A stretch of DNA of 64,000 nucleotides from CAYMKL01 sp964390805 (GCA_964390805.1 CAYMKL010000015.1:1-64000), one strand, 5' to 3'. Positions 41,172 to 50,751 are shown, counted from the first letter of the stretch. Numbers and translations: made by a program. The notes: a model not told the origin generated them from the sequence alone.

Positions 41172-42395
41172 TTGGGTAGCAAAATCGTGAAAGTGATAGA
41201 TTCTTGGGACAGATATCTCCGCCACCTGGCGGATGGGGTCATGGCTTTCTGGATCAAGCATGGCCTGGATACTCGGCATGGCGGCTTCTACGGCGGCCTC
41301 GACCGGAAAGGCAACCCGATCCCCTCTCTTCCGAAAGGTCTTGTACAGCACGCCAGGTTCCTCTGGTCCTTCTCGGCCGCTTACAGGCTTGACCCGCAAC
41401 CAGCGTATCACGAGTTGGCAGACCGCTCGTTCAGCTTTCTTCGGGAGCGCTTCTATGACCCGGCAGGACTCGGCTGGTATTACTTGGCCTCAGCGGAGGG
41501 CCTGCCCCTCAACAAGCAGAAGCATCTCTATGGGCAGAGCTTCGCCATCTATGGACTGAGCGAATACTCCCTGGCCTTTGGAAGCGAGGAGGCCCTCAGG
41601 CTTGCCCTTGAGACATTCGGCGTGCTAGACAGATTGGGTCACGACAGCCAATGGAGGGGCTACAGGGAATCCTTCTCAGAGAAGTGGAAGCCCATTCCCC
41701 AGCATCCAGACTACGGGGTGAGTGGTGACCGAAAGACCATGAACACTCACGTCCACCTCCTGGAATCTTTCACCAATCTATACCGGGCTTCTCAGGATGC
41801 GATGGTCAAGAGCCGTCTTGAGGAGCTGATAGACCTATGCGCGGAGACCATCATTGACATAAAGAGAGGATGTGCTTTCCAGTTCTTCGAGCCTGACTGG
41901 ACGCCTCTCCCCTCGCCTGTGTCCTATGGACACGACATAGAGCTTTCCTGGCTCCTGACCGAAGCGGGCGATGTTTGCGAGATCAGCGACATGGGCTCTC
42001 TCTATGAGCCCTCCCTGTCGCTTGCCAGGGGAGTGGCAAGGAACGGCCTCGACCGGGAGAATGGGGGAGTCTTTTACGAAGGTGACGAGAGGGGTAGGGT
42101 CTCAGGAAAGCAAAAAGTGTGGTGGGTCCAGGCAGAGGCCGTGGTGGGCTTTCTCAATGCCTATGCCCTGAGTGGCGACGAAAGCTTCATAGACGCTCTT
42201 CTCAATGTCGAACAATGGATTTTTGCCCGGCAGTTCGACAGGGAATACGGCGAGTGGCACCAGGAGATCACCACTGAGGGCCAATGCAGAGGCGAAAAGG
42301 GCAGCATCTGGAAGACGCCTTACCACACTGCAAGAGCGTGTATAGAGCTCGTTCATAGACTAGAGCAAATGAAAGGGGGGATGAGTCGTGTCTGA
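41172..42395 (+). CDS. AGE-family epimerase, cellobiose 2-epimerase-like
   Basis: 407 residues from TTG 41172. The (alpha/alpha)6 barrel of the N-acylglucosamine 2-epimerase family is seen with KGLVQHARFLWSFSAAYRL, KHLYGQSFAIYGLSEY, the active-site NTHVHLLESFTNLYRA, YGHDIELSWLLTEA, KVWWVQAEAVVGFLNAY and the C-terminal WKTPYHTARACIELV. The two last histidine motifs are those of cellobiose 2-epimerases, which turn the reducing-end glucose of cellobiose (or mannose of mannobiose) into its C2 epimer. Such enzymes pair with GH130 phosphorylases in mannan use. It starts 4 bases after the kinase and overlaps the mannosidase gene by 8. Confidence 0.85.
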   Translation: MGSKIVKVIDSWDRYLRHLADGVMAFWIKHGLDTRHGGFYGGLDRKGNPIPSLPKGLVQHARFLWSFSAAYRLDPQPAYHELADRSFSFLRERFYDPAGLGWYYLASAEGLPLNKQKHLYGQSFAIYGLSEYSLAFGSEEALRLALETFGVLDRLGHDSQWRGYRESFSEKWKPIPQHPDYGVSGDRKTMNTHVHLLESFTNLYRASQDAMVKSRLEELIDLCAETIIDIKRGCAFQFFEPDWTPLPSPVSYGHDIELSWLLTEAGDVCEISDMGSLYEPSLSLARGVARNGLDRENGGVFYEGDERGRVSGKQKVWWVQAEAVVGFLNAYALSGDESFIDALLNVEQWIFARQFDREYGEWHQEITTEGQCRGEKGSIWKTPYHTARACIELVHRLEQMKGGMSRV

Positions 42396-44934
42396 GTCCA
42401 TCATCCTGAATCTGGATGGAAAGTGGAAGTTACAGGATTTCACGCCGGGGCAGGGGCTGGCGGCAGGCGCACACCTGCCTGACTACGACGATACAAGTTG
42501 GCACCCCGCTTCTGTGCCTGGAGATGTACACACGGCCCTGGTGGAGATCGGACGGCTTGCGCCGCCCTTCTACAACATGAACGTGGAAAGCTGCCAATGG
42601 GTGGAAGGCCAGGAATGGTGGTATCGCACGACGTTCGAAGCGCCCTCAGGCAAGGATGACGCCGAGGCCAGGTACCTGCTGACCTTCGATGGCCTGGACA
42701 CCTTGGCCGCCATCTACCTGAACGGGGCTGAGATCGGCAGTCACCAGAACATGTTCATCGCCGCCACTTTCGACGTGACAAGGCATCTGCGAGCCGGTGA
42801 GCGGAGCACGTTGGCCGTGCGCCTCGATCCGGTGGTGGCATCCGTCGGCCAGCGGGAGATCGAAGGGCCTGTCCTGAGCCCGGTCGAAGGGCAATGGGGC
42901 CGTAACCCTGAGCGGGCCTGGGTGCGCAAGGCCCAGTGCAACTTCGGCTGGGACTGGGCACCACGGTTGGTGAGCGTGGGCTTATGGCAGGGAGTGACGC
43001 TGCGCCGCCACGTGGGCGCTCGCCTGGGTGAGGTCTTCTTCAAGACCAGGGCCATCAGCTCCCAATCCGCAGAGGCCACCGCTGTCGTCGAGGCCGAGCG
43101 ATGGGCCGATGTGCCGGACCTGGAGGCGCAGATCACCCTGAGCCGGGGCGAGCAACGGCTAACCGACCGGGTCCCGCTGGTCAACGGCCGGGCGGAGGTG
43201 GCTCTCACCATCCCTGATCCCGCCCTGTGGTGGACCCACGACCTGGGGGAGCCGGCCCTCTACGAGCTGGAGGTCGTCCTGCAAGCCGGCGGGAAGACCC
43301 TGGACACCCACTGCGAGCAGGTGGGCATTCGCACCATCGAGGTGGACCAGTCGCCCGACCCGGATGAGCCGGGCACCAGGTTCTTCACTTTCGTCCTCAA
43401 TGGAGTGAAGTTCTTCGCCAAGGGTGCCAACTGGATCCCGGCCGATTCCTTCGTGGCTCAGGTGGACGAGGCTCGCTATCGCGATCTCCTGGAGCTGGCT
43501 GTCGAAGCCAACGTGAACATGCTGCGGATCTGGGGAGGCGGCATCTACGAGAAAGACGTCTTTTACCGTCTCTGCGATGAACTGGGCATCCTCATTTGGC
43601 AGGACTTCATGTTCGCCTGTGCGCTATACCCCGACGACGCCCGTTTTTTGGCCGAGGTGGAGCGGGAGGCGGAGGCGGTGGTGCGGCGGCTGCGTAACCA
43701 TCCCTGCCTGGCCCTCTGGTGTGGCAACAACGAGAACGACTGGATAGACGACATGGTCAACTGGCAGCGGCCGGGGTGGGACTTCCCGGGCAAGAGGATC
43801 TACCACGAGCTGTTGCTGCCCATCGTGGAGCAGTTGGACGGCACGCGGCTCTACTGGCCCTCCAGCCCCTACGGCGGGAACGACCACAACGACGAACGGG
43901 AGGGAGACCGCCACAACTGGCAGGTCTGGCATGGTGCTGTGTACCCCCGCCGCTTCGGCCAGGAGCCGAAGCGAGACCTCTCGCCGGAGGGCATCTCCTA
44001 CCGCCATTACGCCGAGGACCCGGCCCGCTTCATCAGCGAGTTTGGCATGCACGCCGCGCCGGTGTTGGAGACGCTGCGACGCAACGTGCCAACCACGGCC
44101 CTGCATTTCAACAGCCCGGAGTTGCTCTACCGCAACAAGGACGAACCCAGGGACAAAGGGGATATGTTGATGCTCGCCCACACCGACCTGCCCGACTCGC
44201 TGCAGGAATACCTGGACTTCTCCATGATTTGCCAGGCCGAAGGGCTGAAGTTCGGTATCGAGCACTATCGGCGGCGGAAGTTTCACTGCAGCGGGACCCT
44301 TTTCTGGCAGTGGAATGACTGCTGGCCGGGCCTCAGTTGGAGCGTGTTGGACTACTACCTCTTCCCCAAGGCCGGCTACTTCTACGCCAAGAGGGTCTAC
44401 GCGCCCATTTTGGCTTCCTTCAAAGAGGAAGTGGATGGCGTCTCGTTGTGGATCACCAACGATACCCTGGAAGAGTTCAGCGACACGGTGACCGTCTTCC
44501 ACGGCGGTTTCTCTGGCGGCAAGCTGTACGAGGAGATGCTGGAGGTTCAGGTGCCGGCCAATGCCTCCCTCAAAGTCAAGCACTTCCCTTTCGATGAGCT
44601 AGGCGTCGAAGACCCTCGCCAGGAGTACTTGGCCGTGCGCTCCCCAAGCGGTTTGTTCCCGGATAACCGCCACTTCTTCGTGGAGGTCAAGGACTTGGTC
44701 AGGCCGAAGCCCAACTTGAAGGCGGAAATCAACGAGAGGGACAATGGGACATACGAGGTCAGAGTGGCCACCGATACGCACGCCTACTTCGTCAAGCTGG
44801 TCGTGCCCGTAGAGGGCACCAAGTTCAGCGATAATTACTTCGACCTCTTTCCCGGCCAGGAGCGGGTCATAGAGGTCTGGAACGAGGCGGGCCGGCGGCT
44901 GGAAGGGAACGATATAGGGGTGAGCTGCCTCTAG
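42388..44934 (+). CDS. GH2 beta-mannosidase, cytosolic
   Basis: 848 residues from GTG 42388, no signal peptide. Sugar-binding and immunoglobulin-like domains (about 1-330; GDVHTALVEIGRLAPPFYNM, QCNFGWDWAPRLVSVG) lead into the TIM barrel (about 340-650). The acid/base Glu449 is in WCGNNENDW and the nucleophile Glu551 in ISEFGMHA; the WNDCWPGLSWSVLDYY box is typical of mannosidases. It releases mannose from the non-reducing end of beta-manno-oligosaccharides. Residues about 161-169 (GPVLSPVEG) are encoded by a REP-like sequence. Its TAG stop is part of the target duplication of the following insertion sequence. Confidence 0.93.
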   Translation: MSESIILNLDGKWKLQDFTPGQGLAAGAHLPDYDDTSWHPASVPGDVHTALVEIGRLAPPFYNMNVESCQWVEGQEWWYRTTFEAPSGKDDAEARYLLTFDGLDTLAAIYLNGAEIGSHQNMFIAATFDVTRHLRAGERSTLAVRLDPVVASVGQREIEGPVLSPVEGQWGRNPERAWVRKAQCNFGWDWAPRLVSVGLWQGVTLRRHVGARLGEVFFKTRAISSQSAEATAVVEAERWADVPDLEAQITLSRGEQRLTDRVPLVNGRAEVALTIPDPALWWTHDLGEPALYELEVVLQAGGKTLDTHCEQVGIRTIEVDQSPDPDEPGTRFFTFVLNGVKFFAKGANWIPADSFVAQVDEARYRDLLELAVEANVNMLRIWGGGIYEKDVFYRLCDELGILIWQDFMFACALYPDDARFLAEVEREAEAVVRRLRNHPCLALWCGNNENDWIDDMVNWQRPGWDFPGKRIYHELLLPIVEQLDGTRLYWPSSPYGGNDHNDEREGDRHNWQVWHGAVYPRRFGQEPKRDLSPEGISYRHYAEDPARFISEFGMHAAPVLETLRRNVPTTALHFNSPELLYRNKDEPRDKGDMLMLAHTDLPDSLQEYLDFSMICQAEGLKFGIEHYRRRKFHCSGTLFWQWNDCWPGLSWSVLDYYLFPKAGYFYAKRVYAPILASFKEEVDGVSLWITNDTLEEFSDTVTVFHGGFSGGKLYEEMLEVQVPANASLKVKHFPFDELGVEDPRQEYLAVRSPSGLFPDNRHFFVEVKDLVRPKPNLKAEINERDNGTYEVRVATDTHAYFVKLVVPVEGTKFSDNYFDLFPGQERVIEVWNEAGRRLEGNDIGVSCL
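42868..42891. repeat. REP-like sequence inside the GH2 gene
   Basis: cctgtcctgagcccggtcga followed by aggg; the close relative cctgtcctgagcctgtcgaa is intergenic at 58297-58320. Read in frame as part of a surface loop before the NPERAWVRKAQCNFGW segment. Confidence 0.65.
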
Positions 44935-46669
44935 CAGCCTGTCGGAGAGGAAATCGAGTCTGCCTCTCCATTGGTCAGACACAACATGATTATCGACAAT
45001 AATTGCGGTCCAATCATTGGCATCACTGCCATGTCACTTGTCAACCCAGGCCATTTTCAACGCCAAGCGGCTTTTCGGCGCTTTGACTCACGCCCGCCAG
45101 GGCTGGTCAGGCATCGGTTCCCCTTCATTTTCGATGCCAAGCGGCTCTTTGGCGCTTTCACACTGCCCTCCCTCCGGTCAGTCAGCACCGTGGGAGAAAG
45201 GAGGCTTGGCTTAGCTGCCCACCAACACGTGTAGCCGCTTCAGATTGAAGGCCAGACACACCAGACACCACTCGCCCGCAGCCGCTGCCAACCCCCGCAG
45301 CGAGAATTGGCGGAAGCCCAAGACTTCTTTGATGATGCCAATGACCGGCTCCACGGTGCACTTGCGCAAGCGGTAGATAGCTTTGCCAATCTCAGTTCGG
45401 AGACTGTAGGCCATCTTGACCGTGGGACTGGCATCTTCCGGCGGAGGGGCGGGCAGTTCGGCGAAGTAGTCCTTCCAACACCTGTGATGCGGTTCGCGCC
45501 CGGTGGCGATGTAGGGCTCAATGTCTCGCTCTTCACAGGCCATGACGTTGCCCTCGCTAAAGTAGCCATTGTCCATCGCCGCCGCCTGGGGCGTGCCCAA
45601 TTCAGGCGGAACTGCATCCAAAGTTGGTTCCATCTCAGCATAGTCGTTGGGGTGGTTGGACAGTGTGTTGGACACGATCAAGAAGCTGTCTTGCTCCACA
45701 GCAACTTGCACATTGTAGTGTTGGTCGAAGCCGTTGTTGTTGCTGTTTTTCATGATGCGCGACTCGGGGTCGGTGAAGTTGTACTGATCCTTGTCGCGTG
45801 GCCCCGGTGTGGGCGGCTGCGGGACTCGCCCACGGGGCTTGCGGCCTGTCTGTCGGGCTTTCTCTTCCCGCGCTCGCATCTTGGCTTCATACTCGGCTTG
45901 TTCGGCCTCATAGCGTTCTTGTGCACGGGCTTCCAAGACAGCCTCGGCCTCGGCCAGGTTCACCAGCCGTTCCGTGCGAAAGGCAATCTCATCTTCGACC
46001 ACCAGACCCTCTGGCAACTCGACCTGGTCGGCCTGTTCGCCCAGCGCCAGCAACCCTTCCACTTCCCGGCGCAACTGGGTTTCTAACTCCAGCAGGCGCT
46101 TATAGCTCACTGCTTTGCTCTTGGAGGCATCGGCATGAATCTTGCTCCCATCCAGGCTGATGTTGCCCAGGTTTAGCAGGCCCATCTCACAAGCCACCAC
46201 CAGCACTTGAACAAACAGGCCGATGATTTGCGGCAGAAAGGTCTTCCGAAAGTTGGCGATGGTGTCATGGTCAGGGTGCAATCCTCCCGCGATGAAGCGG
46301 AAAGGGATCGATTCGTACGTCGCCCTCTCTATCTTGCGCGAACTGAACACGCCGGTGGCATAGCCGTAGAACAACAAGCCCAACAGAATCTCCGGTGCGT
46401 AGGCCTCGCCACCCACCGCCGCATAACAGGTGTAAATGGCACTCAAGTCCAGCAACGCAATGATAGCGACGATGAAACGCGCCAGGTGGTCAGGCTGTAG
46501 GCACTCCCTTATCGTCACGGTTTGATCGAGAGCTTTTTCGTAGTCAACCTTTTTGAACCTGCGGGCCATGAGCATCACTCCTTGCTATCAGTGCATTGGA
46601 ATCATCCGAGTTGGCTCATAGTTTACCACAAATCGGAGTCACAGGGAAAGAAGTCTCTCCGACAGACTG
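44935..46669. mobile_element. Insertion sequence, IS1182-like, 1735 bp
   Basis: The ends are inverted: cagcctgtcggagagg (44935-44950) and, at the right end, the complement of cagtctgtcggagaga (46654-46669). CTAG flanks both sides (44931-44934 and 46670-46673), which fits a 4-base target duplication. The left CTAG contains the stop codon of the mannosidase gene. Inside is one transposase gene on the minus strand. Between it and the left end are two direct repeats (about 45055-45090 and 45126-45161; core gccaagcggct-ttcggcgctt) that may be transposase-binding or regulatory sequence. It separates the mannosidase from the GH1 and GH94 genes. Confidence 0.88.
45211..46569 (-). CDS. Transposase, IS1182 family (IS4-like DDE)
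   Basis: 452 residues from ATG 46569, which has AAGGAG eight bases upstream; GTG/ATG codons at 46578 and 46575 are too close to that site. The N-terminal DUF772-type region (YEKALDQTVTIRECLQPDHL, PEILLGLLFYGYATGVFSSR) is followed by the catalytic fold: ISLDGSKIHADASK (first Asp), AAAMDNGYFSE (second Asp) and a C-terminal CTVEPVIGIIKEVLGFRQF (Glu) with the usual YRLRK before it. A charged coiled-coil insertion lies between the first two. The gene appears complete, so the element may be active. Confidence 0.93.
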   Translation of the reverse strand: MARRFKKVDYEKALDQTVTIRECLQPDHLARFIVAIIALLDLSAIYTCYAAVGGEAYAPEILLGLLFYGYATGVFSSRKIERATYESIPFRFIAGGLHPDHDTIANFRKTFLPQIIGLFVQVLVVACEMGLLNLGNISLDGSKIHADASKSKAVSYKRLLELETQLRREVEGLLALGEQADQVELPEGLVVEDEIAFRTERLVNLAEAEAVLEARAQERYEAEQAEYEAKMRAREEKARQTGRKPRGRVPQPPTPGPRDKDQYNFTDPESRIMKNSNNNGFDQHYNVQVAVEQDSFLIVSNTLSNHPNDYAEMEPTLDAVPPELGTPQAAAMDNGYFSEGNVMACEERDIEPYIATGREPHHRCWKDYFAELPAPPPEDASPTVKMAYSLRTEIGKAIYRLRKCTVEPVIGIIKEVLGFRQFSLRGLAAAAGEWCLVCLAFNLKRLHVLVGS

Positions 46670-46694
46670 CTAGCGCCATTTCACAAAACAGTGC

Positions 46695-46752
46695 GCCTGG
46701 GGCTTGAGCGAAGCGGAGCCCCAGGCTCAGTCTACAAAGCCCCGTTGGGGCT
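46695..46752. repeat. Two small hairpins in the leader of the GH1 gene
   Basis: gcctggggct (46695-46704) / agccccaggc (46717-46726), perfect 10-base arms, and agcccc gtt ggggct (46738-46752). They stand between the IS and the GH1 start; a terminator for the region upstream or a mRNA structure is possible. Confidence 0.5.
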
Positions 46753-46794
46753 GGATTAGATAGAAAGATTTCAAGAAAGGGGAGATACGGATTA

Positions 46795-48141
46795 ATGTCA
46801 ACAATCACTTCATTTCCACCTGATTTCATCTGGGGCGCGGCCACCGCGTCGTACCAGATCGAAGGGGCGTGGGACGAGGACGGCAAGGGCGAGAGCATCT
46901 GGGATCGCTTCAGCCACACGCCCGGCAAGGTGGCCAATGGCGATACGGGCGACGTTGCTTCTGATCACTACCATCGCTGGCGTGAGGACGTGGCCTTGAT
47001 GAAGGAGATCGGGCTGCAAGTTTACCGTTTCTCAATCGCCTGGCCTCGCCTGCTGCCAGAAGGGCGAGGGGGCGTCAATCCACCGGGGTTGGACTTCTAC
47101 GACCAGTTGGTAGATGGGCTGCTCGAAGCGGGAATCGAGCCCTTCGTCACCCTCTACCACTGGGACTTGCCGCAGGCCCTGCAGGATCAGGGCGGGTGGC
47201 CGACTCGGGCCACTGCCGAGGCGTTCGTCGAATATGCCGACCTGGCCTCTCGCAGGCTAGGGGACCGGGTAGGGCACTGGATGACGCTCAACGAGCCTCA
47301 CATCAGTGCCATATTGGGGTATCTGAAGGGATGGCACGCTCCTGGTCACTCCGATCTCGACGAGGCGCTGGCAGCGGCGCATCACTTGCTGTTGGCCCAC
47401 GGTTGGGCCGTTCCCGTTATCCGCCGCAACAGCCCGGAAGCCCAAGTGGGAATCGCGCTAAACCTGGGCGGCCAGACCCCGGCCTCCCCCAGCGCCGCCG
47501 ACCGGGCCGCAGCCTGGCAACAGGATGGCGTTGTCAACCGCTGGTTTCTCGATCCGCTCTCAGCGAGGGGCTACCCGGCTGACGTCGTGCAGCACTACGG
47601 ACGCCCTATGGACTTCGTGCAGGTAGGTGATCTGGAAGCGATGGCAACTCCCCTCGATTTCCTTGGGGTGAACTACTATGCACGTGGCGTAGTGCGCAGC
47701 AGCGTGGTGCCCGAGGCCGAGAACGTCCCCCGCACAGTCTTCCCCAACCCGGAGCGAACCGAGATGGGATGGGAGGTCTACCCGGAGGGTCTTTACGAGT
47801 TGTTGGGACGGTTGCATTTTGACTACCGCTTCCCGTCACTCTACGTCACCGAGAACGGCGCAGCCTACGCGGATCGGATCGGGGCCGATGGGCGGGTGGA
47901 TGATCCGTCGCGGGTGGCGTATCTAAAGAACCACTTCACCGAAGCGGCCAAGGCTATCGCCGTAGGGGTGCCGTTGCGGGGCTACTTCGTCTGGTCGCTG
48001 ATGGACAACTTCGAGTGGGCGCACGGCTACTCGAAGCGCTTCGGCCTGGTTTACGTGGATTATCGGACACAGCAGCGCGTATTGAAGACCAGCGCGCAGT
48101 GGTATCGCAGAGTCATCGCCGCTAATGCTGTGGTGGATTAG
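46795..48141 (+). CDS. GH1 beta-glucosidase
   Basis: 448 residues, cytosolic. The GH1 signature FIWGAATASYQIEGAWDEDG is complete, the acid/base Glu167 lies in TLNEPH and the nucleophile Glu353 in YVTENGAAY; GYFVWSLMDNFEWAHGYSKR and FGLVYVDY follow. It hydrolyses beta-glucosides (cellobiose, possibly beta-galactosides or mannosides). The gene lies after the IS, so its natural read-through from the mannosidase is interrupted. GGGGAG stands about 12 bases before ATG 46795. Confidence 0.95.
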   Translation: MSTITSFPPDFIWGAATASYQIEGAWDEDGKGESIWDRFSHTPGKVANGDTGDVASDHYHRWREDVALMKEIGLQVYRFSIAWPRLLPEGRGGVNPPGLDFYDQLVDGLLEAGIEPFVTLYHWDLPQALQDQGGWPTRATAEAFVEYADLASRRLGDRVGHWMTLNEPHISAILGYLKGWHAPGHSDLDEALAAAHHLLLAHGWAVPVIRRNSPEAQVGIALNLGGQTPASPSAADRAAAWQQDGVVNRWFLDPLSARGYPADVVQHYGRPMDFVQVGDLEAMATPLDFLGVNYYARGVVRSSVVPEAENVPRTVFPNPERTEMGWEVYPEGLYELLGRLHFDYRFPSLYVTENGAAYADRIGADGRVDDPSRVAYLKNHFTEAAKAIAVGVPLRGYFVWSLMDNFEWAHGYSKRFGLVYVDYRTQQRVLKTSAQWYRRVIAANAVVD

Positions 48142-48146
48142 GTGGT

Positions 48147-48179
48147 AGGTGCAACGCACTTCTGAAGTGCGTTGCACCT
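48147..48179. repeat. 33-bp palindrome between GH1 and GH94 genes
   Basis: Perfect 16-base arms aggtgcaacgcacttc / gaagtgcgttgcacct around a single t, followed by tta. It could be a terminator-like stem or a REP-type palindrome. It partly covers the gap before the GH94 start. Confidence 0.7.
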
Positions 48180-48201
48180 TTACATAATGGGGAGTTGGGC
48201 C

Positions 48202-50613
48202 ATGCAATACGGATACTTCGATGACGAGCATCGGGAATACGTGATCACCAACCCTAAGATGCCGGTCAAGTGGATCAACTACGTGGGGACACTGGCCTTT
48301 GGAGGGATTGTGGATCACACCGGCGGGGCGTTGATCTGCAAGGGGGACCCGGCCCTCAATCGCATCACCAAGTACATCCCCCAGTTGCCCAGTTCGGAAT
48401 TCAAGGGGGAGGCGCTGTACCTGCGTTTGAAACAGGGGGAGGGGTACAGAGTCTTCTCTCCCTACTTCGTCCCCACGTTGGACTCCTACGACCTCTACGA
48501 GTGTCACGTTGGGCTGGGCTACACCCGCATCGTCTCCGAGTTCTACGGCATCAGGATGGAGGCGACGGTCTTCGTCCCTCTGGGAGACAGCCGGGTGATC
48601 CGGGACATTCAGATCACCAACGTCTCCGATCAGCCCCTGGAGATTGACGCCATCCCCGTGGTCGAATACACGCACTTCGACGCCCTCAAGCAGTTCACCA
48701 ACGCCGACTGGGTGCCCCAGACAGTGCAGAGCAAGGCGTATCTTGATGAGGACGGCCTGCTTATCCTGACGCAATATGCTTTCATGAACAAGAACACCCG
48801 GGTCAACACCTTCACCTCGAATCGTCCGCTTTCCTCTTTCGAATCGGACCGCAGCAGATTCTTGGGCGACAACGAATACGGCACCTGGGCCAATCCCCTG
48901 AGCCTGCAACAGGAGGAGCTCAGTGACTACGAAGCTCTGCGAGGGGACAACATCGCCGCCCTGCTCCACCACCTTGGAATCATTCGGCCCGGCGAGACCG
49001 CCAGGCTGATCACTCAACTGGGCCAGGATGAAAACGTCGAGAGGGCTCTGCCTGCGATCCGTCGTTATCGAGATCCGGAGCAGGTGGATCGGGCGATTGA
49101 TGAGCTGGCTGCTTTCTGGGACACCTATCTCTCCAGGATGCAAGTCGAGACCCCCGATGCCAACACCAACAGCCTGCTCAACATCCACAACCCCAGGCAG
49201 TGCCACACCACACTGAACTGGTCCAGATACCTCTCGCTCTATCAACTGGGCTTGGGTGCCAGGGGCATCGGCTTCAGAGACAGCTCCCAGGACGTGATGG
49301 GGGTGCTGGTCAGCGCACCCCAAGAGGGCAAGGCGCTGATCCATAAGCTCCTGCAGGTGCAAAAGCGGGACGGTTCCGCCATGCACCAGTTCAACCCCTT
49401 GACCATGGTGGCCAACGAGGGCCATTCCAGGGAAGTCGAGGGGTCCCCTGGCTATTACAGCGACGACCACCTGTGGATCGTGCTCGCCGTCACCGCCTAC
49501 CTCAAGGAAACGGGGGACTTCGCTTTTCTGGATGAGGTGCTGCCTTATTATGAAAAGGACAGAGAGGAACAGCCCCTGGAATCAGGGACGGTGCTTGACC
49601 ATCTGCGCCGCGCCATTGAGTTCACCTGGAGCGATGTGGGGCCCCACGGGCTGCCGCTGTTGGGCTTCGCCGACTGGAATGATACGGTCAACTTGCGGAA
49701 GGGGGCGGAGTCCCTGTTTGCGGCCAACCTCTTCGGCAAGGCCCTGCTGGAGATGATGGAGCTGGCCCGGCATCTGGGCGATCAGGAATCTGTCGCGAAG
49801 TACACCGAGTACTACGAAACGATGAAGCAGCGGGTCAACGAACATGCCTGGGACGGCGAGTGGTACCTGAGGTATTTCGATGCCGATGGGAGTCCCATTG
49901 GTTCCCACAGAAACACTGAGGGACAGATCTACGCCAACGGGCAATCGTGGCCGGTCATTTCGGCCTTTGCCCCTCCGGGCCGGGCAAAGGCGGCCCTGGA
50001 TGCTGTGTACCGGCAGCTCAACACCCGCAACGGCATCAAGCTGAGCACGCCGGGATACGATGGCTTCGATCCGGCAAAAGGAGGGATCACCACCTACCCG
50101 CCCGGAGCAAAGGAAAATGGCGGCATCTTCCTGCATTCCAACCCGTGGGTCATCGTCGCCGAAACGATGGTCGGGAACGGAGACCGGGCCTTCGAATACT
50201 ACAGCCAAATCAACCCGGTAGCCAAAAACGACAAGATAGATGAATTCGAATGTGAGCCCTACGTCTATCCCCAGAACATCCTGGGCGACGAGCATCCCCA
50301 GTTTGGATTAGCCCGCAACAGTTGGCTCACCGGCACCGCCTCCTGGGCTTATCAGGCGGGTACCCAGCACATCCTGGGTGTCAGGCCGACTTACGATGGG
50401 CTGCAAGTCAATCCTTGCATACCCAGGAAGTGGGATGGCTTCAGAGTGACTCGGAGATTCAGAAATGCTATCTACGAGATCGAGGTGAAGAACCCCGACC
50501 ACATCTGCAAAGGGGTGAAGTCGGTCAAGGTGGATGGCAATGAGGTTGTAGGCACCGTGGTGCCTGTTTTTGGGGATGACAAAACTCATCAGGTTGAGGT
50601 CATCATGGGGTAA
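48202..50613 (+). CDS. GH94 glycoside phosphorylase (cellobiose/chitobiose phosphorylase-like)
   Basis: 803 residues from ATG 48202, GGGGAG upstream. The N-terminal beta-sandwich (MQYGYFDDEHREYVITNPKM, WINYVGTLAFGGIVDHTGG, NRITKY) and the (alpha/alpha)6 catalytic barrel (about 320-740) match GH94. GFRDSSQDVMG, the likely catalytic Asp491 in GFADWNDTVNL, and a C-terminal phosphate-site region (GTASWAYQAGTQHILGVRPT, YDGLQVNPCIP) are present. It splits a beta-glucoside with phosphate to give glucose-1-phosphate and a sugar. Differences from typical cellobiose phosphorylase in the acceptor loops leave the acceptor open. Cytosolic; last gene of the locus. Confidence 0.88.
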   Translation: MQYGYFDDEHREYVITNPKMPVKWINYVGTLAFGGIVDHTGGALICKGDPALNRITKYIPQLPSSEFKGEALYLRLKQGEGYRVFSPYFVPTLDSYDLYECHVGLGYTRIVSEFYGIRMEATVFVPLGDSRVIRDIQITNVSDQPLEIDAIPVVEYTHFDALKQFTNADWVPQTVQSKAYLDEDGLLILTQYAFMNKNTRVNTFTSNRPLSSFESDRSRFLGDNEYGTWANPLSLQQEELSDYEALRGDNIAALLHHLGIIRPGETARLITQLGQDENVERALPAIRRYRDPEQVDRAIDELAAFWDTYLSRMQVETPDANTNSLLNIHNPRQCHTTLNWSRYLSLYQLGLGARGIGFRDSSQDVMGVLVSAPQEGKALIHKLLQVQKRDGSAMHQFNPLTMVANEGHSREVEGSPGYYSDDHLWIVLAVTAYLKETGDFAFLDEVLPYYEKDREEQPLESGTVLDHLRRAIEFTWSDVGPHGLPLLGFADWNDTVNLRKGAESLFAANLFGKALLEMMELARHLGDQESVAKYTEYYETMKQRVNEHAWDGEWYLRYFDADGSPIGSHRNTEGQIYANGQSWPVISAFAPPGRAKAALDAVYRQLNTRNGIKLSTPGYDGFDPAKGGITTYPPGAKENGGIFLHSNPWVIVAETMVGNGDRAFEYYSQINPVAKNDKIDEFECEPYVYPQNILGDEHPQFGLARNSWLTGTASWAYQAGTQHILGVRPTYDGLQVNPCIPRKWDGFRVTRRFRNAIYEIEVKNPDHICKGVKSVKVDGNEVVGTVVPVFGDDKTHQVEVIMG

Positions 50614-50623
50614 AGGTGATTAC

Positions 50624-50726
50624 TCACCCTCCCGCAGGTTTGAGCCGTATCTGACCGAGAATCACTGCTCTGAGTCCGTGCCTCCAGGAGCAAAAGCATC
50701 GCTCACTGCAACCTGCGGGAGGGTGA
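50624..50726. repeat. 103-bp inverted-repeat element
   Basis: Perfect 17-base arms tcaccctcccgcaggtt (50624-50640) and aacctgcgggagggtga (50710-50726) enclose 69 bases without a reading frame. It lies between converging genes and could be a MITE-like insertion or a bidirectional terminator. Confidence 0.75.
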
Positions 50727-50751
50727 CTGAGCAGTCACGGGCAAAGTGTCC

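Noticed and set aside
45040..45165. Second gene in the IS element before the transposase
   Set aside because: Short frames here come from two direct repeats and show no family sequence or ribosome site; treated as non-coding IS sequence.
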